Part shown: positions 1 through 8,803 of the stretch, one piece after another | Layout: every line of letters starts with the position of its first letter | Position numbering within the stretch: position 1 is the stretch's first letter | Origin: Streptomyces avermitilis MA-4680 = NBRC 14893 | GTDB taxonomy: Bacteria > Actinomycetota > Actinomycetes > Streptomycetales > Streptomycetaceae | NCBI RefSeq assembly: GCF_000009765.2 | Contig: NC_003155.5 | Location: forward strand, 6,944,001-7,008,000 | Direction of reading: 5' to 3' | DNA length: 64,000 bases | Program-made: the position numbers and the translations under genes | The notes under the pieces: model-generated | Seen by the model: the letters and a program-made list of their open reading frames with translations, nothing else | Told to the model about the DNA's origin: nothing | The model's database searches: none

Positions 1-1
1 C

Positions 2-604
2 GACTTCCGGTGGCTGCACCGCGAGCCCGTCCCCGGCCGCCGGGGCAACGACGCGGCGGTCGCGGCCGACGGCTCGCTGTGGGCGGGGACGATGCGCTAC
101 GACGAGGCGCCGGGCGGCGGCACGCTGTCCCGCCTCGCCCCCGACGGCACGGCCCGGACGGTGCTGGACGACGTCACCATCAGCAACGGCGTCGGCTGGA
201 GCCCCGACGGACGGCTGATGTACTTCAACGACACGCCCACCCGTCGGATCGACGTCTTCGACGTGGACGAGGACGGGCGCCCGGTCGGCCGGCGGACGCT
301 GGCGACCGTCGAGGAGGGCGCCGGATTCCCGGACGGCCTCACCGTCGACGCCGACGGCTGTGTGTGGGTGGCGCTGTGGGACGGCGGCGTGGTCCGCCGC
401 TACACGCCGTCCGGCGCGCTGGACCGCGTGCTCGAACTCCCCGTGCGCCGCCCGACGGCCTGCGCGTTCGGCGGCGCCGGCCTGACCGACCTGTACATCA
501 CGACGGCCCGTACGGGCCTGGCCGCCCCGCACCCGATGTCCGGTTCGCTGCTGGTACTCCCCGGCGCCGGAAAGGGCCTGCCGCAACCGGCGTTCGCCGG
601 CTAG
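2..604 (+). CDS. SMP-30/gluconolactonase/LRE family protein, 5' end outside window
   Basis: Only the C-terminal 200 residues are present; the reading frame is open from base 2, so the start lies upstream of the window. The sequence shows beta-propeller strands typical of the SMP-30/gluconolactonase family, including SNGVGWSPDGRLMYFNDT and FPDGLTVDADGCVWVALW. In this family those two segments carry the Asn and Asp that bind the catalytic divalent metal. Family members hydrolyse sugar-acid lactones such as glucono- or arabinono-lactone. Its position ahead of a GH51 arabinofuranosidase and near other pentose/hexose genes fits sugar lactone hydrolysis, but the substrate is inferred only. A strong hairpin terminator follows at 645-680. 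Confidence 0.85.
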   Translation, partial: DFRWLHREPVPGRRGNDAAVAADGSLWAGTMRYDEAPGGGTLSRLAPDGTARTVLDDVTISNGVGWSPDGRLMYFNDTPTRRIDVFDVDEDGRPVGRRTLATVEEGAGFPDGLTVDADGCVWVALWDGGVVRRYTPSGALDRVLELPVRRPTACAFGGAGLTDLYITTARTGLAAPHPMSGSLLVLPGAGKGLPQPAFAG

Positions 605-644
605 CGCGAGCCGCCGCCCCTTCACGGCCCGCACTCTTCACCAC

Positions 645-680
645 GACCCCCGCCCGGCCATCGGGCGGGGGTCGACTTTT
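645..680 (+). terminator. Rho-independent terminator after the SMP-30 gene
   Basis: A perfect 12-bp inverted repeat (645-656 and 662-673, GACCCCCGCCCG and its complement) with a 5-nt loop is followed by GACTTTT. It separates the lactonase gene from the arabinofuranosidase promoter region. Confidence 0.8.
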
Positions 681-698
681 GCGCAAAGCATTGACGCG

Positions 699-708
699 AA
701 AGCGCTTA
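699..708. promoter_or_regulatory. LacI-type operator core upstream of the arabinofuranosidase gene
   Basis: The 10-mer AAAGCGCTTA contains the palindrome AAGCGCTT (700-707), the usual core of LacI/GalR-family operators. It lies about 155 bp before the GH51 start, ahead of the TTCGAA element at 723-759. No LacI-family gene is present in this window, so the cognate regulator is not identified. Confidence 0.4.
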
Positions 709-722
709 CTCCTTACGGTCCC

Positions 723-759
723 GTTCGAAGTTACGAGCATGATCCGGAATATCGAACAG
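723..759. promoter_or_regulatory. TTCGAA-type operator before GH51 gene
   Basis: GTTCGAA at 723-729 is followed by AATATCGAACAG at 748-759. The latter 12-mer occurs again, inverted, at 35414-35425 in front of the enolase-superfamily gene of the sugar cluster. Read on the minus strand, the core TTCGATATTCCGGA is a near palindrome of the sort bound by IclR-family regulators. It lies 100-140 bp upstream of the arabinofuranosidase start. The shared sequence is observed; a common regulator is inferred. Confidence 0.5.
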
Positions 760-862
760 TAAGGGCAGGGCATGGGACGACCTGACCTGAACCGCAGCGT
801 GCCGCTGTCGCTCCCGTCCCGAGGCTCAGCCTGAACAGGCTGCACACTCCCGAAAGGACACC

Positions 863-2374
863 ATGCGCACTGCCCGCTTCGCCCTCGACCCCGCCTTCAC
901 CGTCGGCGAGGTCGACCCCCGTCTCTTCGGATCCTTCGTCGAACACCTCGGCCGCTGCGTCTACACCGGAGTCTTCGAGCCGGGCCATCCCGCGGCCGAC
1001 GAGGCGGGTCTGCGCACCGATGTGCTGGACCTCGTACGGGAGTTGGGAGTCACCGCGATCCGCTATCCCGGCGGCAACTTCGTCTCCGGCTACAAGTGGG
1101 AGGACTCGGTCGGCCCGGTCGACGAGCGCCCCCGCCGCCTCGACCTCGCCTGGCGCTCCACCGAGACCAACCGCTTCGGCCTCTCCGAGTACGTCGCCTT
1201 CCTGAAGAAGGTCGGCCCGCAGGCCGAGCCGATGGTGGCCGTCAACCTCGGCACGCGCGGGGTCGCCGAGGCCCTGGAACTCCAGGAGTACGCCAACCAC
1301 CCCTCGGGCACCGCCCTGTCGGACCTGCGCGCGGCCCATGGCGACAAGGACCCCTTCGGCATCAGGCTGTGGTGCCTCGGCAACGAGATGGACGGGCCCT
1401 GGCAGACCGGCCACAAGACCGCCGAGGAGTACGGCCGCCTCGCCGCCGAGACCGCCCGCGCCATGCGCCAGATCGACCCCTCCGTCGAACTGGTCGCCTG
1501 CGGTTCTTCGGGCCAGTCCATGTCCACCTTCGCGGAGTGGGAGGCGACGGTCCTGGCGGAGACGTACGACCTGGTCGACCACATCTCCCTGCACGCGTAT
1601 TACGAACCTCTCGACGGCGATGTGGACTCCTTCCTCGCCTCCGCCGTCGACATGGAGTCGTTCATCGAGAACGTCGTCGCGACCTGCGACCACGTGGGCG
1701 CGAAGCTCAAGTCGAAGAAGAGGATCAATCTCTCCTTCGACGAGTGGAACGTCTGGTACCTGTCCCGCCACGAGGAGTCCGCCCTGGCCGACCCGCTGGA
1801 CTGGCCCGAGGCCCCGCGCCTCCTGGAGGACAACTACAGCGTGCTGGACGCGGTCGTCTTCGGCTCGCTCCTGATCGCGCTGCTGCGGCACGCGGACCGG
1901 GTGACCGTCGCGTGCCTCGCCCAGCTCGTCAACGTCATCGCGCCGATCATGACCGAGCCGGGCGGCGCGTCCTGGCGGCAGACGACGTTCTTCCCGTTCG
2001 CCCAGGCCGCCAGGTACGGGCGCGGACAGGTCCTCGACGTACGGGTGGACTCGCCGCGGTACGAGACGAAGAAGTACGGCGAGGCGGACCTGCTGCACGC
2101 CACGGCGGTCCGCGCGGACGACGGCACGGTCACGGTGTTCGCGGTCAACCGCAGCCGCACCGAGCCGCTGCCGCTCGAAGTGGCCCTGAACGGCCTGGAG
2201 TTGACGTCGGTCGTCGAACACAGCGTGCTGACGGACACCGACCCGGACGCCCGCAACACCCTCGACGACCAGGAGCGGGTCGCCCCGCGAACGGTCTCCG
2301 GGACCGCACTCCAGGACGGCACCCTGACCGCTGCCCTCGCGCCGCTGTCGTGGAACGTGATCCGGCTGGCGTGA
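863..2374 (+). CDS. Alpha-N-arabinofuranosidase, GH51
   Basis: This 503-residue protein is full length for GH51 arabinofuranosidases, which release terminal alpha-L-arabinose from arabinoxylan and arabinan oligosaccharides with retention of configuration. The (beta/alpha)8 catalytic domain carries the acid/base in WCLGNEMDG (Glu175) and the nucleophile in SFDEWNVWY (Glu294). These are the same positions I recall for the Geobacillus AbfA enzyme. IRYPGGNFVSGY near residue 70 is another family signature, and a beta-sandwich domain closes the protein. There is no signal peptide, so it acts inside the cell on imported oligosaccharides. A GAAAGGAC ribosome site precedes the ATG. LacI-like and TTCGAA-type sites lie upstream, and a hairpin terminator follows. 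Confidence 0.96.
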   Translation: MRTARFALDPAFTVGEVDPRLFGSFVEHLGRCVYTGVFEPGHPAADEAGLRTDVLDLVRELGVTAIRYPGGNFVSGYKWEDSVGPVDERPRRLDLAWRSTETNRFGLSEYVAFLKKVGPQAEPMVAVNLGTRGVAEALELQEYANHPSGTALSDLRAAHGDKDPFGIRLWCLGNEMDGPWQTGHKTAEEYGRLAAETARAMRQIDPSVELVACGSSGQSMSTFAEWEATVLAETYDLVDHISLHAYYEPLDGDVDSFLASAVDMESFIENVVATCDHVGAKLKSKKRINLSFDEWNVWYLSRHEESALADPLDWPEAPRLLEDNYSVLDAVVFGSLLIALLRHADRVTVACLAQLVNVIAPIMTEPGGASWRQTTFFPFAQAARYGRGQVLDVRVDSPRYETKKYGEADLLHATAVRADDGTVTVFAVNRSRTEPLPLEVALNGLELTSVVEHSVLTDTDPDARNTLDDQERVAPRTVSGTALQDGTLTAALAPLSWNVIRLA

Positions 2375-2411
2375 GGCAGGCATGACGTAGGCATGACGCA
2401 GGCGTGAGGCA
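2368..2411 (+). repeat. 11-bp tandem repeat x4 over the GH51 stop codon
   Basis: Four adjacent 11-mers (GGCGTGAGGCA, GGCATGACGTA, GGCATGACGCA, GGCGTGAGGCA) begin within the last codons of the arabinofuranosidase gene and span its TGA at 2372-2374. The repeat looks like local duplication of the gene's 3' end. Similar tails occur at several other genes in this window. Confidence 0.8.
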
Positions 2412-2422
2412 GGGCGTGCGGC

Positions 2423-2465
2423 CGAAGCCCGTCCGGGAGGTGCTCCCCGGACGGGCTTCGGTTTG
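2423..2465 (+). terminator. Terminator hairpin of the GH51 gene; dispersed repeat copy 1
   Basis: A perfect 15-bp inverted repeat (CGAAGCCCGTCCGGG and complement, 2423-2460) is followed by GTTTG. This hairpin, with its GAGGCAGG leader, recurs at 9073-9130. It can also serve the convergent gene ending at 2518. Confidence 0.8.
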
Positions 2466-2517
2466 ACGGACGGTCACCGTCACCGGTGTGGCGCGGCGCG
2501 GCGGGCCGGCGCGTACG

Positions 2518-4203
2518 TCAGATGTCGGGTTCGGAGACGTAGGTGAACGTTCCGGCCGGGGCGCCGCCGGGGCCTGTGACGGTGACGCCGACGGGGCCGG
2601 CGGCGCCACTGGGCGGGGTGGTGGCGGTCAGGGTGCTGTCGGAGACGACGGTGAAGGCTGCCGGGATGCCGTTGAAGGTGACCTGCTCGGTGCCGGCCAG
2701 GCCGGTGCCGGTGATGGTCACCTCGGTGCCGCCGGTGGTCGGTCCCGAGTCGGGGCTGACGCCGGTGACGGTGGACGGGTCGAGGTACGTGTAGGACAGG
2801 CCGCCCGCGCTCCCACCGGCGGTGATCACGGTGACGGCGGTGCCGCCCGGTGCGGGGGCGCCGGCGGCCCTGACGGTGACCTGGTTGTCGGAGACGGTTT
2901 GGATGACGGCTCGGGTGGTGCCGAAGTACACGTCGATGGCTCCGGCGAGATGACGGCCGGTGAGGACGATCTCGTCATCGCTGCCCGCGACGGGACCCGC
3001 TGCGGGGTTGATGCCGCTGAGGGCGGGGACCGGCACGTAGTAGAAGTGTCCGAGGGTGCCGGTGCCACCCGCGGTGGTGACCGTCACGGGAACGGCACCG
3101 GATCCGGCGGGAGCGGTGACGGTCATCGAGGTCGCCGTGTTGGCGGTGATGACAGCCTGGGCGGTGCCGAAGTGCACGGCGGTGGCGTTGGCCAGGTGGT
3201 GACCGGTGAGGGTCACGGTGGTCCCGCCTGCCGTCGAGCCCTGGTCGGGAATCACGGTCGTCGCCATGACACCGACCGTGCCCGCCACCGCGTTGGTCAC
3301 GTAGGCGCGCGTTCCGTCGGGCAGGAGCGCGATGCCGGTGGGACCGTCTCCCACGCCGATGTTCTCGACGACGGTCTGGGTGGCGGTGTCGATCACACTC
3401 ACCGTGTCCGGGCCGGAGTTCGCCACGTACACGTGGAAGCCGTCCGGGCTCACTGCCGCGAAGCGCGGCTGAGCACTGACGCCGACGGTGGCGATGACGG
3501 CGCTCGTGGCCGTGTCGATCACGCTCACCGTCGAGTTGCCGACGTTCGTGACGTAGACGTGTGTCCCACCGGGGCTGACCGCCAGCAGGATGGGAACCGG
3601 ACCGACGGGGATCGTGGCGATGACGGTGTTGGTGGCGGTGTCGATCACTCTGACGGCATTCGCGAACAGACATGCGACGTAGGCGCGCGTCCCGTCCGGG
3701 GTGATGACCAGTCCGAGTGGCGTGCCCGCGGCCGGGATGGAGGCCGTGACGGTGTTGGTGGCGGTGTCGATCACACCCACCGTGTCCGAACTCTGCAGGG
3801 TCACGTAGACGCGACTGCCATCCGGAGTGACGGCCACCCCCGTCGCTCCCGCCCCGACGGCGATGTCCGTGACGATGGTGTTCGTGGCGGTGTCGATCAC
3901 GCTGACGAGGCCGTCGTCGGCGACGGTCACATACGCCCGGGTACCGTCCGGGCTGAACGCTACGGCGTTGGGCCCGCCCCCTGTGGCGATGGTGTCGATG
4001 ACGGTGTCGGTGACGGTGTCGAGCACACTCACCGTGTTCGAGCCGTGATTGGCCACGTAAGCGCGGGTCCCAGTGGGTGTGAGAGCGATTCCCCCGGGGG
4101 TGTCGCCCACGGGAATGACGGCCCCTGCCGCGAACGCGGCACTCAATCCGGAGCCCCGGGCCTGGGCGAGTGGCGGCGGCGTAGGCAAGGCGAGGGTGAA
4201 CAT
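2518..4203 (-). CDS. YVTN beta-propeller and IPT/TIG domain protein
   Basis: The protein has 561 residues. Seven consecutive ~42-residue YVTN-type repeats (TPDGTRAYV...VSVIDTATNTV) fill the N-terminal half and would close into a seven-bladed propeller. Three IPT/TIG immunoglobulin-like domains follow (cores VIPDQGSTAGGTTVTLTG, INPAAGPVAGSDDEIVLTG, VSPDSGPTTGGTEVTITG). Such proteins are usually extracytoplasmic adhesive or binding proteins, yet the first 35 residues (MFTLALPTPPPLAQARG...) do not look like a Sec or Tat signal. The start was chosen at 4203 because AGGGAG lies six bases upstream; a longer frame to 4317 has no ribosome site. The gene stands alone. No enzymatic motif is visible, so the function is unknown. 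The propeller is also a 126-bp-period DNA repeat at about 3300-4110. Confidence 0.85.
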   Translation of the reverse strand: MFTLALPTPPPLAQARGSGLSAAFAAGAVIPVGDTPGGIALTPTGTRAYVANHGSNTVSVLDTVTDTVIDTIATGGGPNAVAFSPDGTRAYVTVADDGLVSVIDTATNTIVTDIAVGAGATGVAVTPDGSRVYVTLQSSDTVGVIDTATNTVTASIPAAGTPLGLVITPDGTRAYVACLFANAVRVIDTATNTVIATIPVGPVPILLAVSPGGTHVYVTNVGNSTVSVIDTATSAVIATVGVSAQPRFAAVSPDGFHVYVANSGPDTVSVIDTATQTVVENIGVGDGPTGIALLPDGTRAYVTNAVAGTVGVMATTVIPDQGSTAGGTTVTLTGHHLANATAVHFGTAQAVITANTATSMTVTAPAGSGAVPVTVTTAGGTGTLGHFYYVPVPALSGINPAAGPVAGSDDEIVLTGRHLAGAIDVYFGTTRAVIQTVSDNQVTVRAAGAPAPGGTAVTVITAGGSAGGLSYTYLDPSTVTGVSPDSGPTTGGTEVTITGTGLAGTEQVTFNGIPAAFTVVSDSTLTATTPPSGAAGPVGVTVTGPGGAPAGTFTYVSEPDI

Positions 4204-4380
4204 GGCACTCCCTGAGGTGGGTGGGGGGTCTTGTCCCGCACACGGAAATGTCTGCTCCACCGCATGGGCCGACAGCGGGCGGACGACCGGTCCGAGACTG
4301 GACCGGCGAATACACACACTGCGCGAATTACCCTACCTGTGAAGGGTTTTAACATTCCTTCCATATGTCCGATTCTCTGC

Positions 4381-4851
4381 TTATCGCTCTACCGGGAGCC
4401 GGTGCGGGCCGGCCAGGGAGCGTGCATCCCGGCCCGGCAGTCCCCGTACCGCGATCCGCGCGCACACCCCCGCCAACGGCAGCTCGACACAGACGGCCAG
4501 CAGGCCGGCCGTCAGCAACTCGACGCCCGCCCGGGCCGTCAGGACGTCGAACCACGCGTCCATCACTAGCAGCGCCGACGTGGCCGCCGCAGCCAGGACA
4601 TGACGCCGGTCACGGCGCCGCAGCAACAGCCCCGTACCGGCCAGCCCGACGGCGAGGGCCGCGTCCAGGCCCACCCATGCCGAAGACCAGTTCCGTACCT
4701 CCGCCGTCGCGGGCAGCGTCCTGGCGAGCACCACCATCCACGGCAGAAGAGCGGCACCCCCGCACACCAGCGCCGTGGACAGCGGACCCCCGGCGGCCGG
4801 CAGAGAGCGGGCGGGCGTCGCACAACGGGGCGGCGTCACAAGGGTGGACAT
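4381..4851 (-). CDS. Small four-helix membrane protein of unknown function
   Basis: This 156-residue protein has four predicted hydrophobic helices (around LSTALVCGGAALLPWMVVLA, WVGLDAALAVGLAGTGLLL, HVLAAAATSALLVMDAWF and ELLTAGLLAVCVELPLAG). Arg-rich cytoplasmic loops (LLRRRDRRH) lie between them. AGGAG stands six bases before the ATG. It is transcribed divergently from the histidine kinase operon that starts at 5012 and may be functionally linked to it. I do not recognise a domain. Confidence 0.75.
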   Translation of the reverse strand: MSTLVTPPRCATPARSLPAAGGPLSTALVCGGAALLPWMVVLARTLPATAEVRNWSSAWVGLDAALAVGLAGTGLLLRRRDRRHVLAAAATSALLVMDAWFDVLTARAGVELLTAGLLAVCVELPLAGVCARIAVRGLPGRDARSLAGPHRLPVER

Positions 4852-5011
4852 GGCGTCTCCTGCTTCCGGTCGGGTACGCCCTCAAGCCAAGCCGCCCGGC
4901 CCACCCCGGGTCAGTAGCGCACGGTTCCGACCCCGGGGTGGTGCCAGGTACACCCCGGCCCTGAACCCCACTGCATGGCACCGCCCTGACCTGGCCGTCT
5001 ACGGTTGTCTC

Positions 5012-6259
5012 ATGCCAACCAACGGCCCGCGGCGGCGCGCACTCGACTGGGCCGCGGCACACGCGCCCTGGTCGGCCTGGGCGTGGCGCAACACCGCTTT
5101 CGTCACCGCCGGGTTACCCCTGGCGCTGCCCGCGGCGGCCGCCCTCTGGCTCGCCCTGTGCGCCCCCTGGAAGACCGGAACCGCCCTCCTGCTGATGCTG
5201 CTCGCCAGCGGGGTGCTCACCGCCCTGCAACGCGGCCGCTTCTGGTCGCTCCTCGAACTCGACGTGCCACGCGTCCCGGCGCCCGCGCCCTGGTACACCT
5301 GGCGCGGAGTGACCGGCCGGCTGCGTGCGGAGTCGACGTGGCGGCAGTGCGCCTATCACCTGGTGGCTGCGCCCCTGGCCGCCGTCGGAGGTGTCGTGGT
5401 GGTCGCCGCCTGGGGCGTGGGACTGGTCTGCACGCTGGTGCTGTCGTGGCTGTGGGCGGTGCCGCTGCGGGCCTCGATGCCCGACTGGTCCCGGCAGTAT
5501 GTACCGCTCACGGTCCTCGGTGTCCTGCTGCTGCTTCTCACCCCGTGGGTGGCGGCCGCCGTGGTCCGGCTCGACACCGGTGCGGCGGCGGCGCTGCTCG
5601 GCCCCAGCCGGGCCGGTGAACTGCGGCGCCGGGTCGAGGACCTGGCCGTCAGCCGGGCCGGAGCCCTCGACGCGGCCGATGCCGAACGCCGGCGCATCGA
5701 GCGGGACCTGCACGACGGGGCCCAGCAGCGGCTGGTCTCCCTGGCGATGAACCTGGGGCTCGCCCGCGCCACCCTCACCGATCTGCCGCCGGAGGCGAGG
5801 CGGGTCATCGACGAGGCGCACCGCGAGGCCAAGGAGGCCATCGAGGAGCTCAACAACCTGGTGCGCGGCCTGCATCCGGCGGTGCTCGACGACCGGGGAC
5901 TGGACGCCGCGCTCTCCGGGATCGCCGCCCGCGCCCCGCTGCCCGTGGAGCTGACCGTCGACATGGCCGAGCGGCCCTCGCCCACGGTGGAGGCCGTCGC
6001 CTACTTCGTCGTCTCGGAGACGCTCACCAACGTCGCCAAGCACGCGCGGGCCACCCGGGTCGGCGTGCGGTTGCGGCGCCGGGCCGACCGGCTGCGGATC
6101 ACCGTCCACGACGATGGGACCGGCGGCGCGGATCCGGCGCACGGCACCGGACTGGCCGGCCTGGTCAAACGCGTAGGGTCGGTCGACGGGACCATCGAGA
6201 TCGACAGCCCCCCGGGGGGCCCGACCCTCATCACCGTGGAGCTGCCGTGCGTGCTGTGA
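5012..6259 (+). CDS. Two-component sensor histidine kinase, NarL-partner type
   Basis: The 415-residue protein has an N-terminal membrane region with hydrophobic stretches near residues 28-75, 125-155 and 170-190. A HisKA_3 dimerisation domain follows; the phospho-accepting His is in IERDLHDGAQQRLV (His234). The C-terminal HATPase_c domain shows the N-box (VVSETLTNVAKHA) and G-boxes (VHDDGTGG, GTGLAGLVKRVG). No extracytoplasmic sensor domain is evident, so it probably senses membrane or cell-envelope state. The ATG at 5012 lacks a good ribosome site and may be read leaderless. The stop overlaps the response regulator start by 13 bases, indicating one operon with the genes at 6247 and 6891. 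Confidence 0.93.
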   Translation: MPTNGPRRRALDWAAAHAPWSAWAWRNTAFVTAGLPLALPAAAALWLALCAPWKTGTALLLMLLASGVLTALQRGRFWSLLELDVPRVPAPAPWYTWRGVTGRLRAESTWRQCAYHLVAAPLAAVGGVVVVAAWGVGLVCTLVLSWLWAVPLRASMPDWSRQYVPLTVLGVLLLLLTPWVAAAVVRLDTGAAAALLGPSRAGELRRRVEDLAVSRAGALDAADAERRRIERDLHDGAQQRLVSLAMNLGLARATLTDLPPEARRVIDEAHREAKEAIEELNNLVRGLHPAVLDDRGLDAALSGIAARAPLPVELTVDMAERPSPTVEAVAYFVVSETLTNVAKHARATRVGVRLRRRADRLRITVHDDGTGGADPAHGTGLAGLVKRVGSVDGTIEIDSPPGGPTLITVELPCVL

Positions 6260-6894
6260 TCGCCGAGGACTCGGTCCTGCTGCGGATCGGGCTGGTCAAG
6301 GTGCTGGAGATGGCCGGGTTCGAGGTGGCCGCCGAAACCGGTGACGCCGAGGGCCTGTTGACCGCGGTCGAGGAACACCGGCCGCAGCTGGCGCTGGTCG
6401 ACGTCCGGATGCCGCCCGGCTTCACCGACGAGGGGGTACGAGCCGCCCTGCTGATCAGACGGCAGTGGCCCGAGACGGCCGTACTGCTGCTCTCCCAGTA
6501 TGTCGAGGAGCGCTACGCCGCTGATCTGCTCTCCGCGCAGGCGGGCGGCATCGGCTACCTCCTCAAACAACGCGTTGCCGACGTCGAGGAGTTCATCGAC
6601 GCGCTGCGCCGGGTGGCGGGCGGCGGTACCGCGCTCGACCCGCAGGTCGTCGCCCAGCTCCTGCTGCGCCGCGGCGGTGCCGACCCGTTGGAGCGGCTCA
6701 CCCCACGTGAGCGCGAGGTGCTGGCGCTGATGGCGGAAGGCCGGTCGAACGCCGGTATCGCCGGGGAACTCGTGGTGAGCGAGAGCGCGATCGCCAAACA
6801 CATCAACAGCATCTTCTCCAAGCTCGATCTGCCCCACGCGGACGGCGCCCACCGCCGGGTCCTGGCGGTGCTGCGGTTCCTGGACGGCGTATGA
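6247..6894 (+). CDS. NarL/FixJ-type response regulator
   Basis: This 215-residue protein has an N-terminal receiver domain with acidic pocket EDS and phospho-acceptor Asp52 in ALVDVRMPPG. A C-terminal LuxR-type helix-turn-helix (LTPREREVLALMAEGRSN...SAIAKHINSIFSKLDL) follows. It starts at GTG inside the end of the kinase gene and shares ATGA with the next gene, so the three are translationally coupled. Phosphorylation by the adjacent kinase should switch DNA binding. Targets are not visible, although the co-transcribed DUF4097 protein suggests an envelope response. Confidence 0.95.
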   Translation: MRAVIAEDSVLLRIGLVKVLEMAGFEVAAETGDAEGLLTAVEEHRPQLALVDVRMPPGFTDEGVRAALLIRRQWPETAVLLLSQYVEERYAADLLSAQAGGIGYLLKQRVADVEEFIDALRRVAGGGTALDPQVVAQLLLRRGGADPLERLTPREREVLALMAEGRSNAGIAGELVVSESAIAKHINSIFSKLDLPHADGAHRRVLAVLRFLDGV

Positions 6895-7697
6895 GTCTGC
6901 CGTCGCGTCCCCGCCACCGGGGCCTGTGGATCACCGTCGCGGTCATCAGCGCCCTCTTCGTCCTGGCCCCTCTCGGCAGTGAGGCGTACGGGCAGTTCGC
7001 CCGCCAGACCCGCTCGACCCACGTGACCGAGACCAGCGAACGGCACCGGATCGGATCCGTCGACGTGGAGGCGGGCAGCGCGGAGGTCAGCGTAGGCCCG
7101 GGCCGGGACGGCGGCATCCGCATCCAGCAGCGACTGTCCTGGTCGCTGAGCCGTCCCCCCAAGGTCGAACGGTGGTGGGTCGGCGACCGGTTGAAGATAC
7201 GCACCGCGTGCGACGGCACGTTCGCCATGACCAGCATGGGCTGCCGGATCGCGCTGGACCTTCAGGTTCCCGACGGCACACCGGTGCACGTGGTGAGCGA
7301 CTCCGGCACGGTCCGGGCCAGCGGACTCACCGGCCCGCTGGACATCCGCACGGGCTCGGGCACGGTCAAGCTGTACGCGGTCCACGGCCCCGTCACCGCC
7401 CACGCCGGCTCGGGGTCCGTGACCGGCACGGTGCTGTTCTCCCCCGAGATGCACGCCCGGGCCGACTCCGGCACGGTGGAACTGGACTTCGGCGCCGCAC
7501 CCCGCCGGGTCACCGGCACGGTCGACTCCGGTTCCCTGACCGTCACGGTCCCACCGGGTTCCCGCTACCGCGTCCGTGGCCATGCCGGTTCGGGCCGGGT
7601 ACACATCGACGACCAGCTCCAGCAGCCCGCGTCGCACCGGTCCGTCGAGGTGTCGGCCGACTCGGGGTCGGTGAGCGTGGGGTATCCCGGGTGGTGA
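6891..7697 (+). CDS. DUF4097 family beta-strand repeat protein, membrane anchored
   Basis: The 268-residue protein has an N-terminal signal anchor (residues ~11-30, LWITVAVISALFVLAPLG). It continues as repetitive short beta strands rich in SDSGTVRA, GSGTVKL, ADSGTVEL and DSGSLTV units, the hallmark of DUF4097/adhesin-like right-handed beta structures. Its ATG overlaps the regulator's stop. In actinobacteria such proteins often sit with NarL-type two-component systems, where they may sense or scaffold outside the membrane; that role is inferred. No catalytic residues are apparent. Confidence 0.85.
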   Translation: MSLPSRPRHRGLWITVAVISALFVLAPLGSEAYGQFARQTRSTHVTETSERHRIGSVDVEAGSAEVSVGPGRDGGIRIQQRLSWSLSRPPKVERWWVGDRLKIRTACDGTFAMTSMGCRIALDLQVPDGTPVHVVSDSGTVRASGLTGPLDIRTGSGTVKLYAVHGPVTAHAGSGSVTGTVLFSPEMHARADSGTVELDFGAAPRRVTGTVDSGSLTVTVPPGSRYRVRGHAGSGRVHIDDQLQQPASHRSVEVSADSGSVSVGYPGW

Positions 7698-7785
7698 GAT
7701 CTCGCCGCAGCCGTCGCCGGATGCGAAGCGGACGGCAACCGATCAAGGCGGAGATCGACGCGACCGCCGACGCGGCGGCGGGCAG

Positions 7786-8142
7786 TCAGTTGAAAGCGTC
7801 CGTCACGCAGTCCGCCCGGCACCTGGCGGCCTCGTAGCGTCGGCGGAGGGCGGCAGCCGCCTGTTCGCGCTCCACAGAGACGTGCCCGTAGTGCTGACGC
7901 GCCACGCTGATCACGTCGCCGACCGTGACGACAACCGGTTCGTCGTGTGCGGCCCTCCGGCGAGCCTCGGCGATCGCCATGTCCGCGGCGCGCAGCAGAT
8001 TCCTGGATCGGTCCCGGGCCAGGGCCGCCTGGGACCGTTTTGCTGAGAGGGGGCGCAGGACGCGCCCCTTCCAGACAAGTCCGGCGGCGACAAGTACGAG
8101 GCCGAGCGCTATGAACAGGACTGCGCCGGGGTCGTGGGACAT
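7786..8142 (-). CDS. Small single-pass membrane protein, unknown function
   Basis: From the ATG at 8142 the product is 118 residues: a hydrophobic helix (AVLFIALGLVLVAAGLVW) followed by a long charged helical region (SAKRSQAALARDRSRNLLRA and REQAAAALRRRYEAARC). GGAG stands nine bases upstream. An in-frame start further upstream would add a hydrophobic N-terminus but lacks a clear ribosome site. No family is recognised. Confidence 0.65.
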   Translation of the reverse strand: MSHDPGAVLFIALGLVLVAAGLVWKGRVLRPLSAKRSQAALARDRSRNLLRAADMAIAEARRRAAHDEPVVVTVGDVISVARQHYGHVSVEREQAAAALRRRYEAARCRADCVTDAFN

Positions 8143-8271
8143 CCACCCAGTCTCCACCATCCGTACCATCCGTGCGGCCCGTGGGCGCAACTCAACTCTG
8201 CTCCCCACGCCAACCCAACGAGCGCCCAAGCCGACAGCCACCCACACCCCCAACGACTTCTGTTGGGACCT

Positions 8272-8730
8272 CTAAGGGGTGGCTACCCAGGTATAGACGG
8301 CGCCGCTCAGCGACACGACTACGCCGATGAAGACCGTCTGCGTCGTGACCGGGCGGTGCCAGAACATCCTGCTTGAGGAAGAGGCGGCCCGCTCGCGTTC
8401 CACCAGTCGTAGTGAGTCGATGGTGAGTGTGGTCGCCAAGCGCTCCTGAATTTTCATGATGACGTCTTCGGCCAAGGCGGCTGAGGCGCGAAGCCTCTTA
8501 CCTTCTCGGTAGGCGCCGCCCAGGCTCGCGCCGCAGATCAAGCTGATGAGCCCGGCGACGCCATGCATGTCCGCGTTCAGCGCCGCTGCGTACGCGGTAG
8601 CCAGGATGGCTGTCCAGATCAGCATGGCGTTGACGACCTGGTACCCCCGCCCAATGCGGTTTTCGTACCACCGCCACGCGTGGTCAAGGGCAAGAGCCAA
8701 GGCTTCGTGATCAGCCCCCGATGACGTCAT
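8272..8730 (-). CDS. Membrane protein with SMODS-associated-like four-helix layout, unknown function
   Basis: The 152-residue product has two closely spaced hydrophobic helices (VVNAMLIWTAILATAYAAAL, VAGLISLICGASLGGAY), a charged helical segment, and a third C-terminal helix (TVFIGVVVSLSGAVYTWVA). This arrangement, with a soluble helical linker, resembles small membrane effectors that accompany defence or toxin genes, but no named domain can be assigned. The ATG has only a weak ribosome site (AAAGGGG some 17 bases upstream). It borders the accessory island beginning at 8.8 kb. Confidence 0.6.
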   Translation of the reverse strand: MTSSGADHEALALALDHAWRWYENRIGRGYQVVNAMLIWTAILATAYAAALNADMHGVAGLISLICGASLGGAYREGKRLRASAALAEDVIMKIQERLATTLTIDSLRLVERERAASSSSRMFWHRPVTTQTVFIGVVVSLSGAVYTWVATP

Positions 8731-8803
8731 GAGAGCAAGGTGACAGGCCCCTTTCGCGCTGTCCAGATCGCCTTGGACTCCCACTCCAAACGATCTTTCG
8801 GGG

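Noticed and set aside
731..2383. Long minus-strand frame opposite the GH51 gene
   Set aside because: Arg/Gly/Val-rich sequence with no domain; it mirrors codon bias of the real plus-strand arabinofuranosidase.
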